NCBI RefSeq assembly: GCF_003589595.1
Contig: NW_020654422.1
Span: forward strand, 7,767,485-7,831,484
Direction of reading: 5' to 3'
Source of the DNA: Hyposmocoma kahamanoa
Lineage: Eukaryota > Arthropoda > Insecta > Lepidoptera > Cosmopterigidae
DNA: 64,000 nucleotides
Position numbers and translations under genes: made by a program. This document shows, piece by piece, positions 33,147 to 44,485 of the stretch. The notes under the pieces were generated by a model. The model was given only the letters and a program-made list of their open reading frames with translations. It had not been told where the DNA came from and did not search any database. Position 1 is the stretch's first letter. Every line of letters begins with the position of its first letter.

Positions 33147-33399
33147 GTAATACCAAGTGACGGGACGCACAAGTCGTGCACTCAGAGCTTTAAATCGCAA
33201 AGATTTTAGCGGCACTGCCACCACGCCCGTCACCCTGACAAAAGTCGACAAGTCCTATGTGACTGTAATTTCACCAGCAAGCCCCTTAAGTTTCAAAATC
33301 GGAACGCGGCAATATTCACATCCCTGCTTGGCTGCAGAAATAGGTAAGGTGGCAGTACTTCCCTGGACGAACTGTTTCAAAAGGAGCTCTACTGCTCCC
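33147..33399 (-). mobile_element. Family B retroposon with small internal deletion
   Basis: Antisense copy from TAATACCAAGTGACGGGACG to GAGCTCTACTGCTCCC. The segment between AAGTCGTGC and CTCAGAGCTTT is shortened, removing the CATAACAGTTGCAGTGCC block. The hairpin is degraded here. Confidence 0.8.
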
Positions 33400-34645
33400 A
33401 AAAATAATAAAAACGTTGCGAGCAGTTGGTATAATTCCCATCCCATTATCCTCTGTTTGTTTGTATTAGCTGTACATACATTTTCTCAATTTGCTCAAAT
33501 TTACCTTCGTACATATTAACAATATGTGTCATTCAATAAAAGTGCTATCTATCACATTTCAAATAACGCATGCAACACAACTAACATCAGTATTTTCGGT
33601 TTTCTATTCTTAGTTAGCGTTCCATATTCGTTTGCTATTTTTTCGTAGTAGTCTACTCAGTGCCGTCTGATGGAACGTACCAAGTTTTATGATACGGCTA
33701 AGTGTCCTCTCGCCCTTTAGCGGCAGTATCCAGGTTCGAAACTTTACCCGATGGAATACCCGACCGTGTTTATGTATAACGGTCTCTCCATGCCATGGTT
33801 TGCCTGCTAATAAAATTCAATTTTAATACCGGTTTTAGAACCGCTTACATGATCACGAGCACCTCTCTGAGTTTCTGTACTATAATGAGGATCTCGACTT
33901 CCTCAGATTGCGAAATTCATTACTTACGTAGAAAGCCGACGCTTTTATCTCCAAAGATGTGCTTTTGTAATCACATTACGCAAATGAGAGCTTGAGAATT
34001 CACGGTTGGTTCGAGATAGGGTCGTGATCCCAACAAATGTCTCCTACACTTGCCGGGTAAATCCCCTCTAGAACGTTTATAGTTACATAGAAGTTAATAA
34101 TAATTTAATTTCATAGCTGATTCGTGTCTTTATCTTGAAAGAACAAATTAGACGAAGGAAATTTGTTAAACCTGAGATCTTTATTAAGGTAACTTTGAAA
34201 GGGAGAATCTAAACCGAAGGCTGGAATTGCACGCATTAACATTTAGCGAGTTTGGCAAAAGTCCTACATTCGCCGTGAGAGTAACTCCATTTCCTGCTAC
34301 GTGCTACGGTTGCTACACCGTAGCTCGTAGCCCCTTTCCCGTAGCTGCATAGCTTCGAGTGCCTTCCATTGCGAATAATAATTATTCGCGCTGCCTTTTT
34401 TATCTGACGTTACGGATATGTAGGTCGAGTGGGATTGCAAACGCGTATAATACGCGTAAATCACATCAACAGTCGAATATTTCGAGTGTGGATGTGATTT
34501 ACATATACGTCGTTTCATGTGGTAGAATTACTTAGGTATCGATAAAAATTACTGACTGATATATTTATATCGTGGGGAATTAGTTAGTTATTAGTTATAT
34601 TAGTTAGTAGCTTCATGTTTTAGTACTTTTTATTTTATTTTTTTT
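33400..34645. other. Low-copy DNA, no gene recognised
   Basis: No repeat or gene identified. A hairpin with 12-bp arms, GTAAATCACATC and GATGTGATTTAC (about 34457-34502), stands out, next to GCGTATAATACGC. A 73-codon antisense frame at 34297-34518 covers it and is not credible. Confidence 0.4.
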
Positions 34646-35245
34646 AGAATACCAAGTGATGCGACGAACACGTCTTCCGCCTGATGGAAGCGCTATGCCT
34701 ATCCATAACGCACACACAAACGCACACACTCAACATAGCCCCGCACTAGGGAAACCCTGTGTCGCGGGTGCCATGGACACACACATAGACAACCACAAAT
34801 TACACCCAAACTCACGAGAGAAATAATTGTAGGCCATACAACTATTTCTCCCGGCCCGGGAATCGAACCCGGGAACTCTGCGTGGCAGTCCGGTATGGTA
34901 ACCGTTCGGCCACGGAGGCAGTTAAAGTATATTTTTGCTTTCAGAACGTTCTTTCCATATATATACCTTAGGGTCTTTAAATTCTTAAGTGGAAACGGCG
35001 CAAGGCATATATTATCACTATTGAAAATTAGTTTTTAAATTGAACGGTTCACAAAAGTTCAAATCAAAACGTTTTATCAATGACAAAAATAGATTGTATA
35101 AAACTGATTCTTTTTTTTGTCCGGCATGGTAACCGTTTGGCCACGGAGGCAGTTAATCCATAACAGTTGCAGTGCCACTCAAAGCTTTAAATCGCAAAGA
35201 TCTGAGGGACACATCTACTGCACCCGTCACCCAGAAACATACGTT
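34646..35245 (-). mobile_element. Family B retroposon split by the composite SINE1 unit
   Basis: Antisense family B starts GAATACCAAGTGATGCGACG and runs to CTATCCATAAC (34709). It resumes at 35156 with ATCCATAACAGTTGCAGTGCC and continues through CTCAAAGCTTTAAATCGCAAAG to ACGTT near 35235. The 5' half of family B is absent beyond that point. The 9-bp ATCCATAAC is present on both sides of the insertion. Confidence 0.85.
34710..35155 (-). mobile_element. Composite SINE1 insertion: SINE1 head fragment + 197-bp segment + full SINE1
   Basis: On the minus strand the unit reads: 37 nt of a SINE1 head (35155-35119: TAACTGCCTCCGTGG..AAACGG..CCGGAC); eight A; a 197-bp segment nearly identical to 2739-2935; then a complete SINE1 with A and B boxes and body, ending GTGTGCGTTTGTGTGTGC at 34710. 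It is bounded by ATCCATAAC (34701-34709 and 35156-35164), a 9-bp target duplication inside family B, so all three parts entered in one event. The SINE tail lacks the ATT run seen at 3148. Confidence 0.85.
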
Positions 35246-37591
35246 ATAAATTACATTTCTTCATATTATACGTTTCGATCACTTTTCTGTAGAAACAAAT
35301 ATGCTTCATGTCCCAACCATGAGTATTCATCACTGGGTCATAAAGCGATTCAATTAATTATCTACTCCTAATTTTATATCTGGTGTAATGTTACCACTTC
35401 AAGCGTTCGTATCGACTCGAAGTGATGTTTACAGTATAAATAAACTGTACAATTTTATTCACACCATTACGTGCCAGCCATGTGAAACGAAATATAAAAC
35501 AAACGACTACCATCAGTGATAATAGATATACTTAGGGGTTGGCAATGGAGCGGGATCCTTCGAAGGTATATTATTTCTTGTCGAAGTAGAAGATAAATGG
35601 TCGAAACCATTTCGTGCCATTATGTAATGAAACGAGTTGCGACGCGAAGGCGGGTCCGAGCGGCGCGGCGGCAGCGGTGGCCGGTACAAAAATGACGGTA
35701 TCAATTAAAAGTAGGGTGCGCGGCGGCGGCAGTGGCAGCCGGCTGTCATCTATCACGCGGGGAGTGCGGGCGGGGCGCGGTGAGGCCGACTGACGCGGAC
35801 AAATGAAGTGCGATTTGATCTCACGCCGCCCCGGAGGTCACTGCTAATCCCACTTTCATTCACAACTTATGCAGTCACTATGAAAAACAAAGACGTCGGT
35901 TTCATTAGGACCGCTAAAAAGTCTTGTTTTATTCAGAATCCTGTCGGGAAAAACGACTGCCCGAAGTAATTTAACTTTCAAACGAGTGACGATTGTTCGG
36001 TATTTAACATATTTGATAGCTACCACGCTTGTTTAAAAGTAGTTCGCATGTCATTAATTATATACTCTTTGTGGGATCTTAGACGAGCGAGTTGGCATTT
36101 TATTTTAAACAATATTAATGTCGACATCGATAATGTGTCTATTAGATTCAGTCTGGTTCATTCAAAATGAGATAAATTGAATTTGTTGAAAGTCCCATTA
36201 TTTATTCATGAAATCGTTAACGAATGTCATTTTTTATAGCGCGATTTCCAAAGAAATAATTATAATAAAAAATTTAAAATAGGCAAAGCAATTACGGATT
36301 GGAACAGGCATGATTGACAGCTGCTAGCTCGAGCAAGCCGAGGGATTTCCGTTTCATTTGAAGCCGCAATGGGCTGTATTCCTTGCAAATGCCATGCACA
36401 ATTGCTCTAAATTCTAGGCTTGACTGCATTTAGGCCTTGCGATATTAGCGGTTTTGATTTACAGTGCAGTGAGAAAGCAACGGTTTGCCAAGTCACGTGC
36501 TGAGGCTGACAATCTACATGCTTTGCGAACTAAGGAACATAATCCATTCATAAAATTGACTGACTCTGACTGGGTGAAATTCTAACAACAAAATTTTTTG
36601 TTGTTAGAAGGAAGGAAGGAAGTTTTTCGAAGGAATACATCGTGATGAAACCTGCACGTCGAAGAAGGGTTCACAACATTCGGAAAACGCGTGAAGTGAA
36701 CTAGAGTGGCGAATTATGTGCTAAGTCCTCGCCTAAGAGGAGACCCATGCCCAGAAGACGACATATAAATGGATTGATGGTGATGAAATATATGTACAGG
36801 ATACAGTTTAAGAAGTAACGCGCACGAAAACTAAGCTGATTCAGAAATAACAACAAGAATGAAAAAAAAACACAGTACAATAGTACACAACCTCCTCCAC
36901 TGCTCACGGTTCATAGCTAGCCAGATTTCTTAGCATCTATCATTTTACAGAATGTCAAGCAATCACAATACATAGTCGCCCATCGCCACGCAAGTGGATC
37001 ACACTCCGGTGCCGATACCAAGAGTTCATTGTGTTATCTGATGTGGACACTGTGGACTCTCTATGAGAATGTAATGAAGAAGGTGACAGAAATGAGCACA
37101 AATATAGGAGAAACGCAATAGCAAAAATATAAAATTCATGACACACATTCACTGAAAATCAATACAAAACAAAAACACAGCAAAATGGATATAAAACAAC
37201 AAGGAGTTCGCGACGTCAGGTAATCTCTACTCAGCGTAGACTTCTACGAATAATGGATGACGTTGTTATATTCCGAGTAAGCGCTTTTGGACATTACTTT
37301 AATTAAAAGTCAGTAACACGTTTCGGCATGACCATTGAAACTGAATACACGTTGTTGTGTGAAGTTAGGGGCAATAGTTGCGTACCGTCGTCGGGAGACC
37401 GTGACTGCAACTCCCTCGTAGTAACTTCCAGTAGGATCGTCTTGGAGGATAACATCTTAACGTTTTTAGTTTCAAGAATCTAGAATATCTTTCATGCAGA
37501 AAGTTTAAATATTAAAGTTCATTGAATATCACGATTGTTTACTACCGGAATATTTTTTGTGAAATTACTCCACTACTTTGTTATCATTTGA
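35246..37591. other. Low-copy DNA with a GC-rich island at about 35630-35860
   Basis: The island is dense in CG, GGCG and GGCGGC steps. It holds frames on the minus strand, but none with a known motif. The segment 36290-36500 is also less AT-rich and non-repetitive. A short hairpin CTAACAACAAAA/TTTTGTTGTTAG lies at 36582-36607, followed by a GGAA repeat. No gene is recognised. The island is a candidate promoter or regulatory region. Confidence 0.35.
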
Positions 37592-37765
37592 CGGCCTCCG
37601 TGGTCGGCGATCGACAGCTTGCACATCGGTTTTCGTGGTGTCGCCATCTCTGTGGTCCCGGGTTCGATTCCCGGCCTCCGGTAACACGTGCTTTACTACT
37701 ACTACTTACTTTGGGATCAGAGCAACGTATGTGATGTTGTCTAATATTTATATTTATTTATTTAC
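37592..37765 (+). mobile_element. SINE2, tRNA-headed copy with internal deletion
   Basis: The head GGCCTCCGTGGTCGGCGATCG...GGTCCCGGGTTCGATTCCCGG (B box about 37657-37668) is fused to TAACACGTGCTTTACTACTAC..TGGGATCAGAGC and the signature CAACGTATGTGATGTTGTC, with a TATTTATTTATT tail. The middle of the element seen at 32590-32640 (GGTCTAGGTGTGTGTGG) is missing. Confidence 0.75.
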
Positions 37766-37896
37766 TTATTTATATTGTTAATACAAAGATCGAACAATAA
37801 GAAAAATTCCTTCAATCCGGCGGGATTCGAGCCATTCAGCATACCGTTTCTGATTAGTTTATATAAATTTTATTTAACTTTATGTATAACTTCATG

Positions 37897-38092
37897 ACTG
37901 AGGGGCACTGCTACTGCGCCCATCACTCTCAGACAGACGTTGACTAGTCCCATATATCAGTAATTTCACCAGCACCCATATGCTTCAAAACCGTAACACA
38001 GTAATACTGATATTACTGCTTAGCGGCAAAAATAGGCAAGGTGGCAGTACTTCCCTGGACGAACTGTTACACGAAGAGCTCTACTGCTACTA
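37897..38092 (-). mobile_element. Family B retroposon, partial, with compensated hairpin
   Basis: Antisense copy from GAGGGGCACTGCTACTGCG to GAGCTCTACTGCTAC. Its hairpin is CAGTAATACTGATATTACTG. Compared with other copies, both arms have changed at the same pair, so the stem stays perfect. Confidence 0.75.
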
Positions 38093-38452
38093 AGTTTGTG
38101 TAGTAATTTACAGTTCTCTTCCTGCTGAAGTGAGAACTAAACGTAAATTACAACTGTTAACTAACTTACGTTATATATTTACTCAATATACAGTTCAATA
38201 TCGTCTGTAGATGTTAAAGTTCTAAAATAAAATACATTCGAGTTAATAAAAATGCAAGTCGTGTATTAAAGTTGAGAAAAAGTTTCCATAAATCACGAAT
38301 TTGTTTGCGAATTTTGCGCAGATTTCATCAAGAGCTAAGAAGTAGACATGCCGCTTTCCCAGGACAATTTTGCAAAACCACCTACCTGAGGAAGGCGTCG
38401 ACTGTCGTTTATTGCGAAATCTCTTTGATATTTTTTATAGGTACCTCACCTG

Positions 38453-38716
38453 TTAGTAGCAGTAGAGCTGTTTGTGAATGAGTTCGATCAGGTAAGTACT
38501 GCCTGTCACCTTGCCTATTTTTGCCGCCAAGTAGTAATGTGAGCATTACTGCGTTCCGGTTTGAAAGGGTAAAGTGCTGGCGAAATTACAGGCACATGGG
38601 ACTTGTCGTGTCTCAGGGAAAGTAGTGCAGTGGCAGCACCCCTTAGATCTTTGCGATTTAGGCTCTGCAACTGCACAACTTTTTCGTCCCGTCACTTGGT
38701 ATACAAAAAAAAAACT
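38453..38716 (+). mobile_element. Family B retroposon, A-tailed
   Basis: Sense copy from TAGTAGCAGTAGAGCTG to TTCGTCCCGTCACTTGGTAT plus an A-run. Small deletions remove part of the 3' region around CATAACAGTTGCAG..CATCAGG. It lies 360 bp from an opposite-strand copy. Confidence 0.8.
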
Positions 38717-40339
38717 TTATAGGATCTACCTATCTTACTTTGCCTTGATGATCATATTTTAAATTACGTACATTAAATGCCATGCTAGACGAGGAATCTG
38801 CACTTATGAGTCTCCTTACAGGAATAGACGTGTATAGCATTCGATACGGGCTAATATCATATATAAAACATGATTTTACTTTATATTCCTAAGTATATTC
38901 GCTTTTAGAATACAGTAAATTACACAGAGGTCGTAACCACAAGTTCGCTGTTATGCAAATACAAATACAGATACATATATAAAAGCATGTACTTGTATGT
39001 AATTTTTATACTAAGTAAAGACATGGTACGCCTGAAACATCACGCACATTATCAAACTTTTTGGTAGAGACAGCGCGATTTTATGTGAAAAATAGCAACA
39101 AAACTCGTTCATTATCATCTCGCCTTAATATGATGAGAGTTGGCAGAGTTCCCGGACTCCTACTGTGGATAATTCTGTTTTCGGGCTACGTGCCGCGAAT
39201 TAACGCCGAACCTGTCCGCTTGCTCGACAAACTTCTTCCTTTTCCTCAAACCAATAACCCACACATAGCCAAAAGTTATTTCATCTATTTTTAATGCCAT
39301 CAAAAATAGTGGAAATCGCATCTTACCTAATAATCTACTGCACCGATCTTTGCGAAGCCCGTTTTACTATAAAGAACTTAATGAGACCTTTCATATCGAT
39401 TGTGGTGCCTCTACACGTATATAAGCATTTTATTTAAGTTAGAATAATTTCAATATTATTCTCATTACTATGGCGAAACTGTTTTGAGTGCGACACTTAT
39501 GGTCTATGACACGCTCCGCAACACCTTAAACTTCTGGGTATTACTGTAGGTGTAAATCAAGACATTAACAGATTAAATGTTAATGCCTGTTTGTACTAGG
39601 AATTATGTAAGTAATCGCTAAGTCGTCACCTATATAGTTTGGGTGGACAAACAAATTCAGTAGCGTATCAACCGATAACTATGAAGTATGGAATCTTTCT
39701 ACCACCTGTGGTAAAATATACAAGTACGACCGAAAGTATGCTTGTGCTTTTATTTACTATAGTATTTACTATTTTATTTCCTACGAAACTACGCTTAGAA
39801 AAATAACGGTAATACAATACATCGGGTGTGGTTTGAAAACAAAGATCATGATGTGTGTTTCCGCGCCTCGAGAAGGTTCTAAACTAATAGATTAGGTTAG
39901 GAAATAAATTCCCGCCGGCTTAATGGCTCTATCCTAATTTATTTAACGTCAAGATCGGGTGACGCTAATTTAATTGTAAGTGAATTAAGGCCACCTCTGA
40001 GAACATTGTAAGTCCGTTGGTTGAGTAAGCAATAAATAAATCACATGCTCATAATGTATTATAAACAAGAGCTTTATTTGTTTGTATGCTAAATGACATA
40101 GAATCATTGGTTTCGTGTGGTAAATTTGTCTGTATAAATTAATACCTGTTAATGCTAATGCTTTAAAACATCGCAAGAATTATTTTTTTATAGCGGAATA
40201 GTCACGTAGCACATGCCATAACGCGTTACAAGGGTATAACACAACAAATAGACCACATTTCAGTTGTTAAAATACTTTATTTGTTAATCAAAAAATTGTT
40301 TCCCCATTCAAATGTCCGTTTGAATCGGGAAACAGTTTT
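38717..40339. other. Low-copy DNA, one weak exon candidate
   Basis: Mostly AT-rich and unassigned. The exception is the locally GC-richer frame at 39130-39294, listed separately. No repeats are recognised. Confidence 0.35.
39130..39294 (+). CDS. Possible first exon of a secreted or membrane protein
   Basis: From the ATG at 39130 (A at -3; a second ATG follows at once) the frame runs 54 codons to a stop at 39292-39294. Residues 1-26 look like a signal peptide: basic start (R3, R6), hydrophobic core LLLWIILF (10-17), and small residues before a plausible cleavage after N-A (25-26). The next 28 residues, starting EPVRLLDKLLPF, are not recognised. Base composition is GC-richer than the flanks. 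A weak GT donor occurs at 39275. If spliced there, this would be a 5' coding exon; if not, it is a 54-residue ORF that may be chance. No partner exon has been shown. Confidence 0.25.
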   Translation: MMRVGRVPGLLLWIILFSGYVPRINAEPVRLLDKLLPFPQTNNPHIAKSYFIYF

Positions 40340-40568
40340 TTTATAATATGAAGTGACGGGACGAACAAGTCGTGCGCCTGATGGTAAGCTACGCGCCTGT
40401 CCATAACAGTTGCAGTGCCACTCAGAGCTTTAAATCGCAAAGATCTGAGGGGCACTGCCACTGCGCCCGTCACGGTGAGACATAAAGTTGACAAGTTCCA
40501 TGTGTCTGAAATTTCACCACCACACTTACTCTTCTAAAGCGGAACGTAGTAATGCTAACATACACATG
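40340..40568 (-). mobile_element. Family B retroposon, 5' part missing
   Basis: Antisense copy from TTATAATATGAAGTGACGGG, with well-kept CCATAACAGTTGCAGTGCC, CTCAGAGCTTTAAATCGC and GGGGCACTGCCACTGCGCC blocks, ending near AGTAATGCTAACA. The second hairpin arm and the remaining 5' half are absent. Confidence 0.8.
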
Positions 40569-43500
40569 GAGCACTACTAACTAACTAACACACTGCTTGT
40601 TAAGTAGATATTACTTTAGGGTATACGGACCAAAATCGAGTAAAAAAGGTACAAATAATGTTTTGAAAAGATACACATATAACGTCTCAGTCATTAGGTG
40701 TAAGGTTGCGTTCTTGCCCTTTTCAGAGCGGTGGGAGCTTGTCGACGAGCGGCTGAATTATTAAGCGGGCGCGCCAGCGACCGCGACTCATGCTGCTTGT
40801 CACTACTTTCTTGTGATTCTTTAGAGTGAACCGCATAAAAACTCGTCTATTTCCGAAATAGGTTATATTTAATATAGTACATTCATTGCTCTATTTAAAA
40901 AAAGACCCGTTTACGGTTTTCATGTTCATGGTCAAGTTGCAAGATTGATAACCTTTATCCGTATCAAAGATGATTAATAACAGTTTGTTTGAATGAGTAA
41001 TACGTAAGGTATCCATTTGATATAGCACATTTACCGACAGTACAAATAAATCACATTTAATGGACAGGTCATTCGCCCGTTATATTACAACGACATCAAA
41101 ACCATGTAAGCAGAAGGTATACGTTGCAATAGCCTGACATGTGGACGTAAATTGTAGCCAATAACCGTGTACGTCGTATGTCAATGGCAAGTGAACTGAG
41201 GCTATAGACCGCCACCGGGCCTATAGACGGCTTACAATTTGGACGCACGACTGTGTGTACTAAGAACGCGAGATACGCAACCACCGAATGCGCATCACGT
41301 TTCAGACATATTCTCCGACTAATTTGGGATGTTTGCTCTCGTTCGCGACTGAATTACGTTTACCGAACACGCCGTGAGAAGTTTACAAGACAAATAGTAT
41401 GTTAAACGCAGCCGAACAAAGGTATGCAGCCTTTTTGCGAAACTTTTGACAGGGATGTATGAGCCGCCACGGGTTCATTCTCTAAGTATTGTCGAGTTCA
41501 TCGCTTTGTATCATGGAGGTTTCTAGCAGGGAGAGGGTGTTTACAATAGTGCGAGAGCAAAAAAGATCTTTGTTCGGGGTAAACATGACAACGCGAATGG
41601 GTTTCCATTGTTTGTTAGAATGGACTTTATGATGCGTCGGATACTGTTGCTTTTACGTCAATAGTTGCTTCTGGTGTCTAGTATAAAATTATTTTCAGAC
41701 AAGCTTTCAACAATTGAAGTCTAAAACAAAAATAATAATTGAAACTATAACAGTAGATAAAAAAGAAGTATCCTTTAACTGTTAAGAAACTTCATTATAG
41801 TAATAAGTTTATTGTTGTTTTCCGTGATCATTTTACAAAGCCTCGAGCCAAAAACAATTACATACGATACCATTTGCCCTGATGATGCTTTTTGTTTCAC
41901 CGAACTCATTGTAGTTGTACCTACGTGTGTGTGTAATGTGCCATTGTACTCTACATAATTACTAGTTCAACGAGCAGACTTCATTGGAAAAGTTTAATTT
42001 CCTACTTCATAATGCTCGGCCGACCGCGAAAAGGCAACTTTCGAGGCAAGGACGACTTTTATCTGCAAAGGTGTGTTACAAAGGGGCATTACGCAAACGA
42101 GAGTTCAAGAATTTAGAGCTCGCCAGCGTCGGGTATATAATGAGATGCGAAAACACACCGCCTTCCAGACATTTGTAAGTAAAAGTATTCAGAGCTCTAC
42201 TTCAGTTTTAACGTTTAATATCTACCGACACTTAAGTGGGTTTTATACAAAGAAAATTCTGGTCATGGCTGGCACGAACCGGCTGAATATGTTCACGATT
42301 AAAGGGCTCTTCAAATCTTGTTTTCTTATGCCGATTATAATTTTTTTATGCGGATATTGATCCGTGTAATACAAGCCATGAAAAGCTCACGCTTTTACCC
42401 TAACTTCTTCAAACGTACGTATTCTACATTCATTAATTCTGTGGACTTCATGAATTGATAAGGCAGATGTGAAAATGGATAAAACGGGTGCCGATTATGA
42501 TTATTGTGTTATAATTTGACAGCAATTTAACTGATAACAATTTCGTTCATTTGCATCAAACTTTGACGGCATTTGTCATAATTAATAGAACTGAAATTCA
42601 AGTCGGTAATAATGCGAAATATCAACATTTTTGGAAAATATATTTCTGTTTATTAGACACGTATGACGGTTCCAGTAACTTATTTCATATATACTAAACA
42701 AAAATATATATGTAACGTTTATTTGACTATTCCTCCCGTATCACATACTCTACAGACGGAATATTTGGTAGCTGATTGCTAAACCAGCATTAAAAAAATA
42801 CTTTCATACAAAATGCTTTATCGATTTGTTGATTTATATTTATATAGGTAAGTGAGATATATTCTCCATTATTTTTGTTGTCCCAAGAAATTGTATTATG
42901 CTTGCTTTTCTATTCTGTTTGCTTTCAGAGTTTGGTATAGAAACAACTCGTTCAAAGTTTTGCAGTCAACCGAACGACGTATACAGGACCGGATTTAAAG
43001 TTAGAACGCTAGGCTCAGGATTTTTTAGCGTAAGTCTCCGCAAGCGTGGCGGTAAATCCAGCCCCGAACATGTACGGAAGATATATTCTGGAATAAAGGA
43101 ATTTATTAATGAAGCCTTCATTAAAAGAATCTGAAATTCATAACAATTTGCGCATTTTCTTTTGTGTACCTAATAAGAGAGCCAGTGTAAAAAGAGTCAA
43201 AGAAGCAGCTTCATCAAAATATTAAAGGCATTTACGATCACTAAGCGGCCGATACAGCTGTATATAGACAGGTTTCGCTTATAAAGTGTGCAGAGTTCTT
43301 CTCTTTAGGGAATAAAAATGAATTTTATAAAGCGAGGTAGGTGGTTTCGACGGTATCGGGCTTTCGACGGAAGTGGTCGTGTTTCCGCCATAATTCAGCC
43401 GCGGCGGCGACAATGACGGCCGCACACCTCTCGTGCGCACTATCTCTCTATGTTTATGTTTTGTTGGGATATTGCGGATACTAGTTCCTGTAGATTTAGC

Positions 43501-43981
43501 CTTTGAAAATGTTCCCTGAAACTATTCCAGTGGCACGGTTTTCGCTTGACGTATACGTCAATGTGTGGGGAAAAATAGTCTAAGGTTATAGACTATTTTT
43601 TTCCATCCTCTAAGGTTAGAACACTTACGTAGTTTGCGTTTAATGTCATATGTTGTGATTTTTTTTTCTATTTTGTCAGTTTACACACTACGTAGGTTAG
43701 ATTATTGTTATCCAAACAAAAAAATAAGCATATCATTATTATTTTATTTCAATAATAATAATCTAAGTCAAAAAACACTCTAAAAAGAAGATCTTAGGCT
43801 TAGAAGTCGTTAGGTTGACTGACTAAACTTTGAAAGGGTTGTTTGGATACCTTTGAAAGCAAACAGAAATAGAAAACCAAGCATAATAAAATTTCTTCGG
43901 ATAACAAAAACAATGGAGAATATATCTCAAAACAACGAATCAAAAAAGCAGTTTTATATGAAATTATTATTATGTTTTTTT
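40569..43981. other. Low-copy DNA with weak exon-like signals
   Basis: No repeat family recognised in 3.4 kb. Exon-like points: an open stretch ending at 42174 before a perfect GTAAGT donor, and a segment 42929-43029 between a pyrimidine-rich AG acceptor and another perfect GTAAGT donor. GC-richer patches lie at 40730-40800 and 43370-43440. A hairpin (GGAAAAATAGTCTA and its complement, with two extra T) sits at 43569-43604. None of this proves a gene. Confidence 0.35.
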
Positions 43982-44485
43982 ATGGTACCAAGTGCGAGAC
44001 GAACAAGTCGTGTACCTGGTGGAAAGCGATACGCCTGTTACAGTGTCACTCAGAGCTTTAAATTTCAATGATTTAAGGGACACTGCCAATGCGCTTGTCA
44101 CTCTGAGACATAAGTTGACAAGTCCCATGTGTCTGTAATTGAACTGCCTCCGTAGTCGAACGGTTACCATTCTGGACTGCCACGCAGAGGTCTCGGGTTC
44201 GATTCCCGGGCCGGTAGAATTATTTGTATGCTTTACATTTATTTCTCTTGTGAGTTTGAGGGTAATATGTGGTTGTCTATGTGTGTTGTTCATGGCATCC
44301 GTGTACTGGGTTTCCCTAGTGCGGGGCTATGAGTGTGTTGCGTTATTATGCCTTATAATTTCACCAGCAAGCGGTCTTTGAAATTGGAACACAGTAATGC
44401 TCACATTACTGCTTGGCGGCAGAAGTAAGGTAAGGTTACAGTACTTCCCTGGACGAACTCTTGCACAACGAGCTCTACTGCTGCC
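43982..44485 (-). mobile_element. Family B retroposon split by a SINE1 insertion
   Basis: Antisense family B from GGTACCAAGTGCGAGACG to CATGTGTCTGTAATT (44140). It resumes at 44356 with TAATTTCACCAGCAAG and ends GAGCTCTACTGCTGCC. The order is complete apart from a missing stretch near 44036, and the hairpin AGTAATGCTCACATTACT is intact. Confidence 0.85.
44141..44355 (+). mobile_element. SINE1 inserted in family B, TSD TAATT
   Basis: The head GCCTCCGTAGTCGAACGG has a mutated A box; the B box GGTTCGATTCC is intact. The body matches the other SINE1 copies (TGTGGTTGTCTATGTGTG, CCCTAGTGCGGGGCTATG), with a short ATTATG tail. TAATT at 44136-44140 and 44356-44360 is the target duplication within family B. 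Confidence 0.85.

Noticed and set aside
34457..34502. 12-bp-arm hairpin as terminator or microRNA
   Set aside because: The arms are too short for a precursor and intrinsic terminators are not relevant to this genome. No supporting context was found.
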